Assembly: GCF_947172395.1 (NCBI RefSeq)
Contig: NC_069093.1
Location: 7,475,561-7,539,560, forward strand
Reading direction: 5' to 3'
Length of the DNA stretch: 64,000 bases
Source: Bicyclus anynana
Lineage: Eukaryota > Arthropoda > Insecta > Lepidoptera > Nymphalidae
Below, piece by piece: positions 37,857 through 49,213 of this stretch. Under the pieces are notes generated by a model. It saw nothing but the letters and a program-made list of their open reading frames with translations, was not told the origin of the DNA and made no database searches. Both the position numbers and the translations under genes were made by a program. Position 1 is the first letter of the stretch. Each line of letters starts with the position of its first letter.

Positions 37857-38170
37857 TAGTCGTTAGTGCCGTGATACCTAAGTGCCTGTCTCTGATTCCG
37901 GAGGGTGTGGGTTCGAATCCGGTCCGGAGCATGCACCTACAACTTTTCAGTTGTGTGCATTTTAAGAAATTAAATAGCACGTGTCTCAAACTGTGAATGA
38001 AAAACATCGTGAAGAAACCTGCTTAACAGAGAATTTTCTTAATTCTCTGCGTGTGTGAAGTCTGCCAATCCGCATTGGCCTAGCGTAGTGGAATATTGGC
38101 CTGACCTCTTTCATTCTGACAGGAGACTCGAGCTCAGCAGTGAGCCGAATATGGGTTGATAATGATGATG
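37857..38170 (+). mobile_element. tRNA-headed SINE, family 1, plus strand
   Basis: A head with degenerate A-box 'gtgccgtgatacctaag' and B-box 'gggttcgaatcc', a body with 'cttttcagttgtgtgcattttaagaaatt' and 'gtgaagtctgccaatccgcattgg', and tail 'gggttgataatgatgatga'. It lies between SDAD1 and IFT140, its tail 65 bp from the IFT140 stop. No clear target duplication. Confidence 0.88.
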
Positions 38171-38234
38171 AAGGGTTAGCTTCTAAAATAAAATTAACAA
38201 ACGTAAACCAAATTTTATTTAATTACGTACAGGT

Positions 38235-41200
38235 TTATATAACTTCTTCAATGCTTTGTTCCGGTGATTCTTGTGACACGTCGTCTTCCTTAGATGGCTG
38301 CTGTAATAATTTCAATTGTCTTTTCAATTCTGAAATAAATATAAATTTACTCAGTTACTTAGTATCGTACCACAGATCTGAGAAATTCGCAATGTGAGCT
38401 AAATGAGTTTTTGGAGATAAAAGGATTTTAGGACGTCTTTGACGTGAAAAATCGACCAAAAGTATACTCCGCGCTACGAAACAAGTCCCGTAGACGCGGC
38501 GCTAATGTCTTATTGGCGCTCATTGTTATTAGGTAATGGCGGTCTTAATGTCATTAGTGTAAAGTCAATTTTGGTTCAGGTTTTAACCGCGGGACTTATT
38601 ACGTGGCGCGGAGTTTAGATATACAATATGTATATTCAGCTTTTCCCTACTACATTATAGTGTGTAACTACTTAATTACATACTATAACATTTGACTTTT
38701 CTAAAGTAGGTACTTGGGCAGAAGCGTATACTAAAGCCATACTGGATGTGCACAGAAAAGAAATTTTAATTAGAAATTAAATATCACGTGTCTCAAACGG
38801 TGAAGGAAAATCATCGTGAAGAAACCTGCATACCAGAGTATTTTCTTAATTCTCTGCGTGTGTGAAGTCTGCCAATTCGCATTGGGCTAGCGTGGTGGAA
38901 TATTGGCCTGACCACTTTCATTCTGACAGGAGACTCGAGCTCAGTAGTGAACCGAAAATGGGTTGATGATGATGATCAATATATTTTGAATATCATTTTA
39001 TAAAACAACAATCTATACTTATAATAAATCTGTAGAGAGGTCAATTCTGTACATGAAATATATTTCCAAAATAACTATCAGGGGGTGATTAGTGATCGAT
39101 ACTGATGCCAAAAATGCAATCAGTAAAATTTTTGTCTGTCTGTCTGTCTGTTTGTAATAGAAACAAAAACTACTCGACGGATTTTAACGAAACTTGGTGC
39201 AATTATTCTTCATACTCCATACTACTATATTTTCACCACGCTACGATCAATAGGAGCAAAGTAGTAAAGGGAAATGTTGGAAAAACGTGAGAAGTTACTC
39301 CATTTTTACAGCGATACTACTGTAAGGGCTGGATTAATCCAGCCCGAGCCCGAGCCAGAGGCCTAAGGGCGGACGAAGTCGCGGGCATCCGCTAGTATAA
39401 AATAAGCAAATAATGCATTTTCTACTTTCCTTCGTTAATTAACAGTGCACATTGAGTATGGCTAGTATAAGTTTTTTAAATATTAATTCAATTTTATGGA
39501 TTCAGCGAAATCTTTTTCATCTTGAAAGTAGCAAAATAAAGAAAAGGTTAAAGGAGGTCTCACTGTCTCCATCTGGGTGTTCTGTTGAGTACTGCACTAG
39601 CAACCGAAGAACTTTCTCTTCTGTGATCAATCCTGGCCTGCCGCTCACCGCATGAATGAGTTGCTGTCCACTTGTTATTCCTGTAATATTATTAAAAAAA
39701 ACATACATACAGCCGAAAGTAGAACCTTCTCCTTTTTGTTAAAAAAGCACAATTTGTCAAAGCACTTGCCCAAGGATTAAGACAAACCACTTTCCCTTCC
39801 CTTCCATAAAAAAATACTGCATTTAAACAACGAAAACACTATTCGAACCTGATCAGTAGTTTTTAGGAAAAATACAGACACAAACAATTTTTTTTCAAAC
39901 CTAATCATATTAATTTATTTAGTTAAGTGGTGTGATTGTGATTCACTTTTTAATAGGTAATCGATGGATATTAACCATCATTATTGAAATCTTCCCTGCA
40001 ACTAAAAAAAAAATGCGGGCTCATTTTTTTTAAACATATATATTTATCTGTCTACAAACATATAGAACTATGTGTGAACTAATGTTGTATCCACTTGTAC
40101 GTTTTTTGCTTAGTTGAAGGAAAAAGAAATTATAAATTAGAAAAGTAAAAATACATGTTTAGTGAATAAAAATATAAAATAAAGCAACCTGTGTTGATTT
40201 CTCCACTCTGCAATGCTTTCTTGACATCTAGGAAACGTTTCACAAACGTCGCCTGCTCCTGGAGTGCGATCGTCTGAGCACCTGCATCATTAGATACTGT
40301 CAGTATAGATCATACATTCTAAATATTGTTTTTTTTGTTTGTTTGTTTAGGCTTGCGCTTGACTCATGCGTGCTGGAAAGCAATGATGAGGTCTAAGATG
40401 AAGCGATCTTTTTTTATTCTTTACAAGTTAGCCCTTGACTGCAATCTCACCTGATGGTAACTGATGATGCAGTCTAAGATGAAAGCGGGCTAACTTGTTA
40501 GGAGGAAGATAAAAATCCAGACAAAAGTAAGTTAAAATATAAAAGCATATGGTTCTAGAATCTAGATCTTCAATTTTTTGCTGCAAGGCCAAGAAAGTTT
40601 GGTTTTCGTTGAAATAGTAAGGTGTGTAACTAGGCGATTGACATACGCGTTTGTGTGAAACTGAAGGTTATCAAAGTAGAAACAGGTTTATAAATTATCA
40701 TGGCTGTGATTGCTACGCAACGGCTAAACTGGTTTCGATTTCACACATCTCCCCCTTTACCACTATAAATAATTTAACCACACGTTCCTGTTGTGTTAAT
40801 GTTCCCTTATATTACACACAAACGCGCTTATGCCATCATAAAACTATGTACAATTACATCCATGGTATACAGAAGTTGTACTACCAAAGATCAAAAAGAA
40901 GAGAGGTAGTAGAAGAAGAGGAAGTAGTAGTAGAACAAGAAGTGAAGTAGCAGAAGAAGTATTAAGAATACACATGTTACTTGATTCAGTATCTGATGAC
41001 TTCGCAATACATCGCGTTGCTTCCTTCAGAGCTTCTAACGCTTTCTCGTAGTTCTGAAAAAGTTTTACAAAGGTCAATTAAAATAGTGTAAGAATTATGT
41101 CAACTCCCATTATAAAATTTTCATAATAATCAAATAAATCAAACCTTAAAACCCGTACCTACATCATTGTGCTTTAAATCTTTGCATGCGTTTTTCTTAG

Positions 41201-44200
41201 CGCTAAATTAAGTGGCGGATCGCCTTAATCTGAGTCCCTTCTTTTAAAAGGGGGCAGAAGAGAATATATCTTAACTTAACTCAATGTGTGTGAAGTCTGG
41301 CGATCCGCATTGGTGGTGGACAATTAACCTAACCCCTCTCATTCTGAGTGGAGTCTCGTGGTCAATAGAGAGCCCAAATGTAGATTGTTAATGATGATGA
41401 TAAGGAGGGAGGAATAAAGAATGGATCAATGATGATGAATGATGAAATATAGGTGACGAAATTAGTACAGTTTACTACTCACCTCATAATCATCAATTTC
41501 CATTTTGGCGCACTCTGCATAGAAGGCGGCGAGCTTCCCGTAGGCCTTCGCCCTGGTGTAGAAGTGCAGCACGTGTCGCGCCAGGTCGGGCCGCGAGCGC
41601 CAGGGCGCGCGCCGGCGCAGGTAGTCGGCGGCCATCAGCTGCGTGCCGCGGTCCCGGCTCGCGGCTGCGAACGTGGCGATGCGGTCCGCGTCCCCCGCGC
41701 GCATCAGCCAGCGGAGCGCGCCCGCCTGCACGCAATACGGTCCGCTTATGTCTGCAGACACAGTGCGTCACAGACAAGTAGCGTGGCAGACGCCCACAGA
41801 CACCGTCTATTCACACTGCCCAGCAGGTAGCTAGAGAGTCCTTTCATAAAAGAGTCAGCCAGACCAGACGCGGCGCTAATGTCTTTATTACCAAATGACG
41901 CTATGTCATTTGGTAATGGCGGTCTTATTGTCACTTGTGTAAGGCGCTGTCAATTTTAGTTATTTAATTAGTTTAGTTAGGTGGTAGAGGCCGCGCGTGC
42001 CCAGCACGTCGGCCAGGCGCCGCAGCAGCGCGTCGCGGCCCGACGTGCCGTAGACTGCTCCACTGTGTCTAGTGCCGTCACCTTGTCGCCGATGTGCGCC
42101 AGTCGCTTGGCCGACTGGTGGTAGAGGCCGCGCGTGCCCAGCACGTCGGCCAGGCGCCGCAGCAGCGCGTCGCGGCCCGACGTGCCGTAGACTGCTCCAC
42201 TGTGTCTAGTGCCGTCACCTTGTCGCCGATGTGCGCCAGTCGCTTGGCCGCCTGGTGGTAGAGGCCGCGCGTGCCCAGCACGTCGGCCAGGCGCCGCAGC
42301 AGCGCGTCGCGGCCCGACGTGCCCGCGGGCGCCGCGAGCTTCTCACTTAGCTCCTCCGACAGCGGCGCCGTAGACTGCTCCACTATGTCCAACGCTTCTT
42401 CGTACTGTAAAAATGCTAAAACCTAAATATTCTGTATCAAATACGCCTTCTAACTACAAATTGGTATTTGTAAGTAACTCTTATTCAAATAGCAATTGAT
42501 ATTAAAGGAAATGACGATTGTGCTTTAGACCACACGATCGAAGTAAAACTTCTTTCAAAAATAAAATGTTATATGGAAGAGAAACTTCAAAAACTAGTAG
42601 CGCCATCTCTCGTGTCGTACTTGCTCGACTTCACAAGATCCTGCAAGTTAGTTCACAATAATGCCGTTAAAAATAAAATGGTTCGGCGCAAGGCTTACTT
42701 GTTCTGTAGTTTAGCAGTGTTACTACAGATGGCGTTTTCAAAACTTGTCGATTACACATTTCGTAACGCATTCTCCAGCTTACTCCCCAAGTCAAAAGCG
42801 TGCGTTTAAAGTTTAACTACAATAAAGGTGTGTTTACATTCCCCGCAGTGGCGAGCAGCGCGGCGGCGTGCGCGTGGTGGTCGGCGCGCCGCAGATGCGC
42901 CGCCAGCGTGTGCGCCAGCGCCGGCTCCACGCGCGCGCCCAGCGCTTGCACGCTCGCCAGCATGGCGTCCGTGTCGCCGCAGCTCAGCGCCAACTTCAAC
43001 GCCATGTGAGCCTTACCTGGAAATGGTTAACATTTGGTACTCCTTTATTCTTCACATTTCCCAAAAACCGTTCGCATTGAAGGGTGACAAATAACGTATA
43101 AAACAAAATATTATTAGTTAACAGTATACATAAATATGAGAAAAAACAAGTGTGCTTTAGACCACGCGGCTGAAGTAAATCTTTTTTAAAAAGCGCCATC
43201 TATGAGCCTCCAGCATAACTGCCTCGCAATAGGTTATTACATAAAGGGATTGTTTCAAAGTTCTCTATGAACGCCATCTACTGGAAGTTTAAAATAACAA
43301 ACACTGTTTCACTATGCCTGTAGATGGCAGCATACACATCTTACTAAACTTACTTAAAAAATAATTTACAGACGAATACTCATCGATGTTTACTACAATC
43401 CAAAGTGTAGGGAATATTGATATTAGTAAAAATTACCATATGTGAAACAAATTCTATTAATTAAATTCTAATCTCACCGGCTTTTTGATATAAAGCTATG
43501 GCGTGTTCGTTTTGTCCCGCGTTTTCCAGTATCGAAGCTGCATACAGCGCGTGCTGTGACGAGGAGTTGCCGGCGCGCCGCACCAGGCTCCACGCGCCCG
43601 CCTCTGCCGCCACACGTATCGCGGACGATACGGCCCCGCACTTTAGATACATCTGCAATACTAGGTGTATGTATTGATTGTGTAGTTTTAGAGGAAAACT
43701 TATTGTTTAATGTTTTAAAACGTTCTTGATTAAGTATCAAATACGTACGTTCGGTACCCTACTAAAAGGCACAATCTGACCCGATTTGTAAACAATCGCG
43801 TACATTAATTTTATTTTTTCTACTGGGGGGTTAGAGTTCGTTTACACAAGCCGCCAGTCGCCGGTAGCAGTTGGCAAAATGCTGTTTGTGTAAGTGAACC
43901 CTAAAAGATTACAGATTAATAAAAAGCCTTATTTTAAATACTCGTACCTAAGCGTCTAAAAAGTCTGTTGGTCGCCGTTAGCTTTCTTGCGATTGGTTGT
44001 CAAAGCGATGTTTGACTGGGTGCGCTAGTGGTAACTATCAGCTTAATCATACGGCAACTATTAATTTTATGATCAAGTGCCGCAGTGGATAGTGACCCTA
44101 ACTTCTGCATCCAAGGTCGTGGGTTTGATTCCCACAAATGAAAATTAAGACCTACAATAATGCGACCCGTATTATCGTAAACAAGAGTTGTTATTCTTTC

Positions 44201-47200
44201 TATTCCACTCTATTTTACATAAGTTCGGCCTGAGTATAGATTTCAAATTCTCTCATAACATCTAATAACCGTAGGCAACCCATAAAATTCATACCTTAAC
44301 AGCATTTTCAGTTTCATTGGCATTCATTTCTAAGTTTCGGGCCATTTGGTACAAAGATGACGAATTTTTGTGACATATTTTTTCTGCTTCATCTATTCTA
44401 TCCATGTGACACAGTAATCTTGTTTGTTCTCCGAAATCATTTGCTTTTGAATATGCTTCTAACGCTCCATCGAGGTCTCCGATACTCTCGAGATAGTGTC
44501 CCCACCACGTGATTAGATTACTATCGTTTGACGTGATAACGTATTGCGCGAGAACTGAAGCCTGACCTTGAGCTATGAGCATCCTGGGCACATGAGGGAC
44601 TAAAGTCCCGGCACTTTCGAATAACTTCAGGGCTGCATTGGTTTCACCGTTTGCCCAAAGCACTTTCGCAAGTTTATGTTGTGCACTTTTTATGAGGAGC
44701 ATATTTTCACCTTCCTGTTCGCCATTTATTATTTCATTCAGCCCCCCTTCTTTTGCCGATATCAAACGAGTGACCAGATCTGGCCTCTGAGCCTCACGAA
44801 ACAACTTTTCTGCTTCTTCAATCATGCCTAAATGAACTGCCAAGACTCCGACTCTAGATGTATCGTCCATGTTGTCGTCATTTAGAACTTTGCGCATCAT
44901 CAAAGCCCCTTTAAGGTTTCCCATTTTACCCAAACAAATAGCTCCGACGTCAGGTCGTTTTAGAGATACACACGCCTTCGCTAAACTGTCCCACACTATC
45001 GAGATTTTGCTTCCAGTTATGTTGGAACCCATAACAACAGCTTTTTCTAAATGCCCTGTTGTCATATAATAAATAAAGTTTAGCACTTGTTTAACCTTGG
45101 CTTGCTCGTGGTCATTGGAATCTTCGAACTCGTTCATTAATATTCTTTTAATGTTTTGTTGTGTTAATATTATTATATGAGGAGTAGATAGACTACATAA
45201 TATAAAGTCAGATAAAAAGTAATCTTCTGAAATAGGACACCAATGTTTGTACTCGTAAAGTTTACTGTCGTGGCAAAAGAATAAATGAATTCGATCGAAT
45301 TCTGAAGAACGCATATGAATTCCAACAAGTCGGGAGTCATTGTTATCCCATACTATTGCAATTGGCACGCTGTGATACGGAGCTAAATTAGTGTCTGATA
45401 AAAGAGTGCTATTGATGACATCGTTTGCTACATCCCATAAATAAATTCTCGGATCTGGAGCCAATCCTGAATTAGCGATGCTCAAGCAAATATAGAGTCC
45501 AGAAGCGTTTACTGACGACCTCATAACTTCACCAAAATCTTCAATCATCTGATAACAATTTTTCGCCGGAAATGGCATTCTTAACCCTTTTTTAGTAATT
45601 TCAGCTAGCTTTATTGTACCATCAATAGTTGCAATAACTATAAACTTATTTGTATTAGTTATGGCTATTGGCTCGCCTTCCCCTTCTGTACTAGGAAGTA
45701 TGCCTATTTTATTACCAGCTATGTTATAGCATTCAATGTGAGGGCTCACAATACCAACTATCAGATCATTATACAATATTAGAACATCTGTTTTCCATGC
45801 AAATGTTCGAATCAGTGAAAACTTGAATTCATTATCTTTATTACGCATCCATACCTAAAAAAAATTCAAGATTCATAAATTCTTAGGGTTTCATCTAAAC
45901 CAAAGTTTTAGTATTTCAAAGAAGTAATTTTTAGTACATACATATTAGGCCTACTTAGGGACAGTTAGTCTATGCGCGCAAAGATATAAAGAGAATTTTT
46001 TCTACAAATCACTCTCTTTCTTTCCATTGCAACAACATAGGTAAATAGCGATATTCTTGAATAGATACACTAAACATTGCCCGACGACAGAGAGAATGCT
46101 ATGTAGACTAAATTATCTAGTTATCTTTTGGCGCGCATATTAAATGTATGATTTAACTCACCTGTACATCTTTACCATCACCTAAAACTACATAATTCTC
46201 CCTGAAAGCCAATGCCTTTATGGTAATTGAGGTGTTTATGGTTGATGATAAATTAGTTTTTCCTGTTATAGCTATTTCTTGAGCAGATTTTTGTACCATC
46301 CATATATTATTGGAATAACCCCAACATACATTTTGTTCTCGAAGTATAAATGCATTAGTAATACAATTGACATGTAGTAATGGGTTCATTAGGCCTTCAG
46401 AACCCCAGGTGACTTCTTTTACAGTGCCTTTGACAGAGGTACTGCTGATTAATTTCCACTTACTTCTATGGTCTCGTCTCCACAGGTATAAATTTCCTTG
46501 TGAAGTACCACAGCAAAGAGTATCACTTAAATTACAATAGCTAATACTTGTGAATACATCTCCTGGGGCAGTTTCATCACCATCATTGGGTAAAACGTCA
46601 TTGTCGCCAGTTTCACTATCCCAAATTCTAATTAAATTATCACCTGTGATGACAGCTACACAAAAGCTTCCTGCCAGCACAATAGATTGACCATTCCTTG
46701 CAGACATTCGAACATGAGTATCTGTTGTTAGGGATCCATCACTTGATATTACAAATCTTGACAAACTGAGAGCACCACCAGTCTCCCAAGCGACAAGGAG
46801 ATATACAGAGCTCAGAATATCCATAAATACTATATTCCCTGGAGAATTTAAAACTTCAGAGCATGCTCCAGCATGATCAATATATAAAATGACTCCATTA
46901 TCTTGAGCAGCATAGCAAGCATGGTTGTCAGGTTGAAGCCCTTCTCTCAGTTTGGCTGTGGTACGAGGTCGCCAAGCTGCTAAAGCGTCCAGAGCATTTT
47001 CATCACCTGCAACTGCTGCACGAGCCAATCCCCTTATAGATGACTCAGAGGTGGGATGTGGAGCACAGAACTTAACATGAGTGATGACATCACCCAGCTG
47101 ATGGTGGAAAGCTGTCAAAGGGGCTCCAGAACTCGCCTGCCATCCAGACAGTGAGCCAGCAGCATCAGAAGCCAGTAGTCTACCACCTCCTGGACTGAAG

Positions 47201-48226
47201 GTGACTGTTGTTAAAGCTGAATTGTGTGGTGCTTCCAGCCTAGCCCATGAGTATTCAAGCCAAAGATACAATTCACCTCCATCCCAACCTACCACTAGCA
47301 ATTTTCTTGTTGGGTGCCAGGCTAAGCCTGTCACTTGGTTTGAGAATAACACTGGCCAATCACAGCCCTCTAATGCGTGACCCTGTAACAAGAGGAAATT
47401 GAAAAGCTTTTGTTAGCAATATTGAAGTAGAAGCTGTGAGATGATTGTCCAAGTATACAACCACTATATCATTTATATCATCATAATCAGTCTATTGGAC
47501 TAGCCCATTAATAAGCCAGGTAATTCCTATGTATTGGAGGGCATTTGGAGTTTATAGTCTGGCAAGTTTGTTGAGGACAATTCCATGATATGCCGGCGAA
47601 GGGGAAAGACTGCGCGGGTGTGAAATTGTGCGTGCGGGGAAGTGAGGTGCATCAGTCGTGGGTTTTTCATTCATCGCTACACGAACCCCCGGCCTGCGAG
47701 GCCCATTGGGAGTGTCACACCACGGTGCTGCAATACAAGTTGGCAGACTACTGACTAAGGGAAGTAATTCATAAACCTTTAACGATTTTAGCCAAATCTT
47801 AATATTTATGACCAGGACAATACCATAACAGCCTCTTTGAGGCACAAGGATGTAACCAACCACCAACTTTCCAAATTTGGGTTGTTAAGAAAGAAAGATC
47901 AATAAGTATTTCAGAGCCTGATCCCAGGACTCGAACCTAGGATCTCAAGATCCGAATTCAGATAGGCTATTATTCATTTAACAGGTGAATATAAAGGAAG
48001 TGTATCTAAAAATTAGGTAAGTACAAAAAGTATAGAAGAACTAAGAAGAAAAAATATTCGTGATATAGGTACCACATACCATTTCGTCAAAAATAGTAAC
48101 GAATCCACCTTTGTCCTGGTTATAAGACCCAACAGCTAAAAAAGGTAATGCAGGATGCCAGGAACTTAGCGTTGTAACGACATTATTATCAATAAAATTG
48201 AGTCTTGTGTCTGTGTAAAGAGTCAT
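38235..48226 (-). CDS. IFT140: Intraflagellar transport protein 140 (IFT-A complex), 11 exons
   Basis: Core IFT-A subunit needed for retrograde ciliary transport and ciliary membrane-protein entry; in insects expected in ciliated sensory neurons. Minus-strand exons: 48226–48080, 47382–46162, 45854–44295, 43652–43478, 43016–42838, 42404–42219, 41725–41483, 41053–40981, 40281–40189, 39680–39564, 38329–38235. GT–AG junctions and phases close to 1,362 aa (human 1,462). The N-terminus (SSWHPALPFLAVGSYN, GLAWHPTRKLLVVGWDGGELYLW) starts the WD40 propellers (about residues 1–620). The C-terminal half is TPR-like: GAICLGKMGNLKGALMMRK, WWGHYLESIGDLDGALEAY, LMAADYLRRRAPWR, HFYTRAKAYGKLAAFYAECAKMEIDDYE. 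The last exon encodes an acidic tail as in other IFT140s, but its sequence is little conserved, so exons 10–11 are the least certain. Exons 5–7 are strikingly GC-rich compared with exons 1–3. Exon 6 ends inside a tandem duplication (see separate entry). Confidence 0.95.
38765..38975 (+). mobile_element. SINE family 1, 5'-truncated
   Basis: It lacks the tRNA-like head. It starts at 'aattagaaattaaatatcacgtgtctcaaac' and keeps 'gtgaagtctgccaatt', 'gcattgggctagcgtggtgg', 'gactcgagctcagtagtga' and the GATGATGAT tail. It lies in the last IFT140 intron. Confidence 0.8.
39014..39400 (+). mobile_element. Helitron-like element (variant 2), near full length
   Basis: It begins 'tatacttataataaatctgtagag' and ends 'gcggacgaagtcgcgggcatccgctag'. 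The body has a (TCTG)n run and 'aacttggtgcaattattcttcatactcc'. Same variant at 54,545–54,905 (reversed) and 55,522–55,790. It lies in the last IFT140 intron. Confidence 0.7.
40409..40519 (-). mobile_element. SINE family 2-related fragment
   Basis: It carries 'ctttacaagttagcccttgac', 'cctgatggtaactgatgatg' and 'gcgggctaacttgttaggaggaagat', as at 16,675–16,770. It lies in IFT140 intron 8. Confidence 0.65.
41280..41403 (+). mobile_element. SINE family 1, 3' end only
   Basis: It keeps 'gtgtgtgaagtctggcgatccgcattgg', 'ctctcattctgagtggagtctcg' and the 'gttaatgatgatgataagg' tail. It lies in IFT140 intron 7. Confidence 0.7.
41981..42325 (-). repeat. 137-bp tandem duplication across the IFT140 exon 6 donor
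   Basis: The string 'gtggtagaggccgcgcgtgc' starts at 41,981, 42,118 and 42,255, giving two full 137-bp units plus a partial third that is the genuine exon. The exon tail (42,325–42,219) and its splice donor GACAAG|GTGACGG are repeated 137 bp downstream with the donor at 42,082/42,081. Sequence is almost identical between units, so the event is recent. Only the first donor keeps the frame into exon 7. Confidence 0.9.
47552..47866. repeat. Unclassified GC-richer insertion in IFT140 intron 1
   Basis: A block with a base composition unlike the flanking AT-rich intron ('gcgcgggtgtgaaattgtgcgtgcgg', 'cccccggcctgcgaggccc'). The long minus-strand open frame has no recognised homology. It is probably a repeat; a reversed tRNA-like B-box 'ggactcgaaccta' lies just beyond at 47,926–47,939. 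Confidence 0.35.
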
Positions 48227-48375
48227 TTTTTAAATGTTAATAAATACTCTTAAAGGTTTGAGATTCTTTCTTATAATAAATATACTATTTATTTTCTCAC
48301 TACTGAATCAAGCGAAAATTAAATTTATTTTATTTTGTTTTTGACATTTATCATTGTTTTGTACCGCTCATATTC

Positions 48376-48389
48376 GTTGCCATAGAAAC
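48376..48389. promoter_or_regulatory. RFX X-box upstream of IFT140
   Basis: GTTGCCATAGAAAC fits the ciliary X-box consensus RYYNYY-N(1–3)-RRNRAC at every position, with a two-base spacer. It is 150 bp upstream of the IFT140 start codon. RFX factors acting through such sites drive many IFT genes in worms and flies. NBN, the divergent neighbour, starts 825 bp away on the other side. Confidence 0.7.
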
Positions 48390-48872
48390 CAGTTCAACTT
48401 TTTTTACTAGCTGTAAAAAAAGTTGTGTGTTGTGTGGCTGTGGAAGTGTGGATGTTAGGTGTTTTTTTTGAACATTTTTAAATTAATGAATTAGAAAGTA
48501 AAATCTCAAAGCTAAAATCAAAACAAATAGATATTATCAATTTTTAATTTAACTTGGATTGTGTAATTTAGTTTTTGGAAAAATGATCATAGACCTAAAT
48601 TAATAAATAAAACAGAACAGAAACTACAGAAATAAAATCATATTCATATTAGCAGAAACTGCATGCTTGTTTCCGTATTATTTAAAATCAGTTTGAAACA
48701 AAAAAAAACAGTTTAAAGTTACCAAAAACAAAAATTTAATTAATACAAAGTAATACAAAACATTCCATTATCTATTATATTATCTATGAAAAATCAGTTT
48801 ACAAAAATTATAATGAAATAGATTTTAATAAAATGATGTTCTCTGTCTACGGATGTAAATCTATGGTGACGA

Positions 48873-48900
48873 CCTCAGACCAATTTTTATTGGTCTGAGG
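48873..48900. repeat. Perfect short palindrome
   Basis: 'cctcagaccaat', four T, 'attggtctgagg': 12-bp arms in the IFT140/NBN intergenic region. 'ccaat/attgg' CCAAT boxes sit within both arms, so a role as paired CCAAT elements is possible but not shown. Confidence 0.6.
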
Positions 48901-49213
48901 TGACGCCTGACGCCTCCGCAAAATAGATCTTATTGAATGCTCTTTATACTCTATGGTTTTGTGATTTACTTTTTATACTCTTTGTCTTTTCTTTATCTGT
49001 GAATCCAAAGAGTAAAATAATTTATATTTTATTGTGATTGTTTGTGAATCTCTGTGGGATAAACTTTTGGCCTACGAGGCTCTCGTATTCGAATTTTCAT
49101 TTTCAGTTTTCTGCCCCGGTTTTGTCTTGTTTTGTGATATATTTAAGGGTTTTAAATTTTAATTTATAAAGGTTAAGAAACATTATTAACTTGGTACATA
49201 ATATTTTTCTAAA

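Larger units (their letters stand above)
48227..49213. promoter_or_regulatory. Divergent intergenic region IFT140 / NBN
   Basis: 987 bp between the two start codons. It contains the X-box (48,376–48,389) and a perfect palindrome at 48,873–48,900. Otherwise AT-rich without an obvious TATA element at either gene. Confidence 0.5.

Noticed and set aside
42573..42809. Plus-strand gene in IFT140 intron 5
   Set aside because: The 78-codon frame has no homology and contains 'gcgccatctct'-type repeat text seen again at 43,190 and 43,270.
44085..44150. tRNA gene ('gtgccgcagtggatagtg … gggtttgattccc')
   Set aside because: Boxes are recognisable but the acceptor stem does not pair and it lies in an IFT140 intron; most likely an eroded SINE head.
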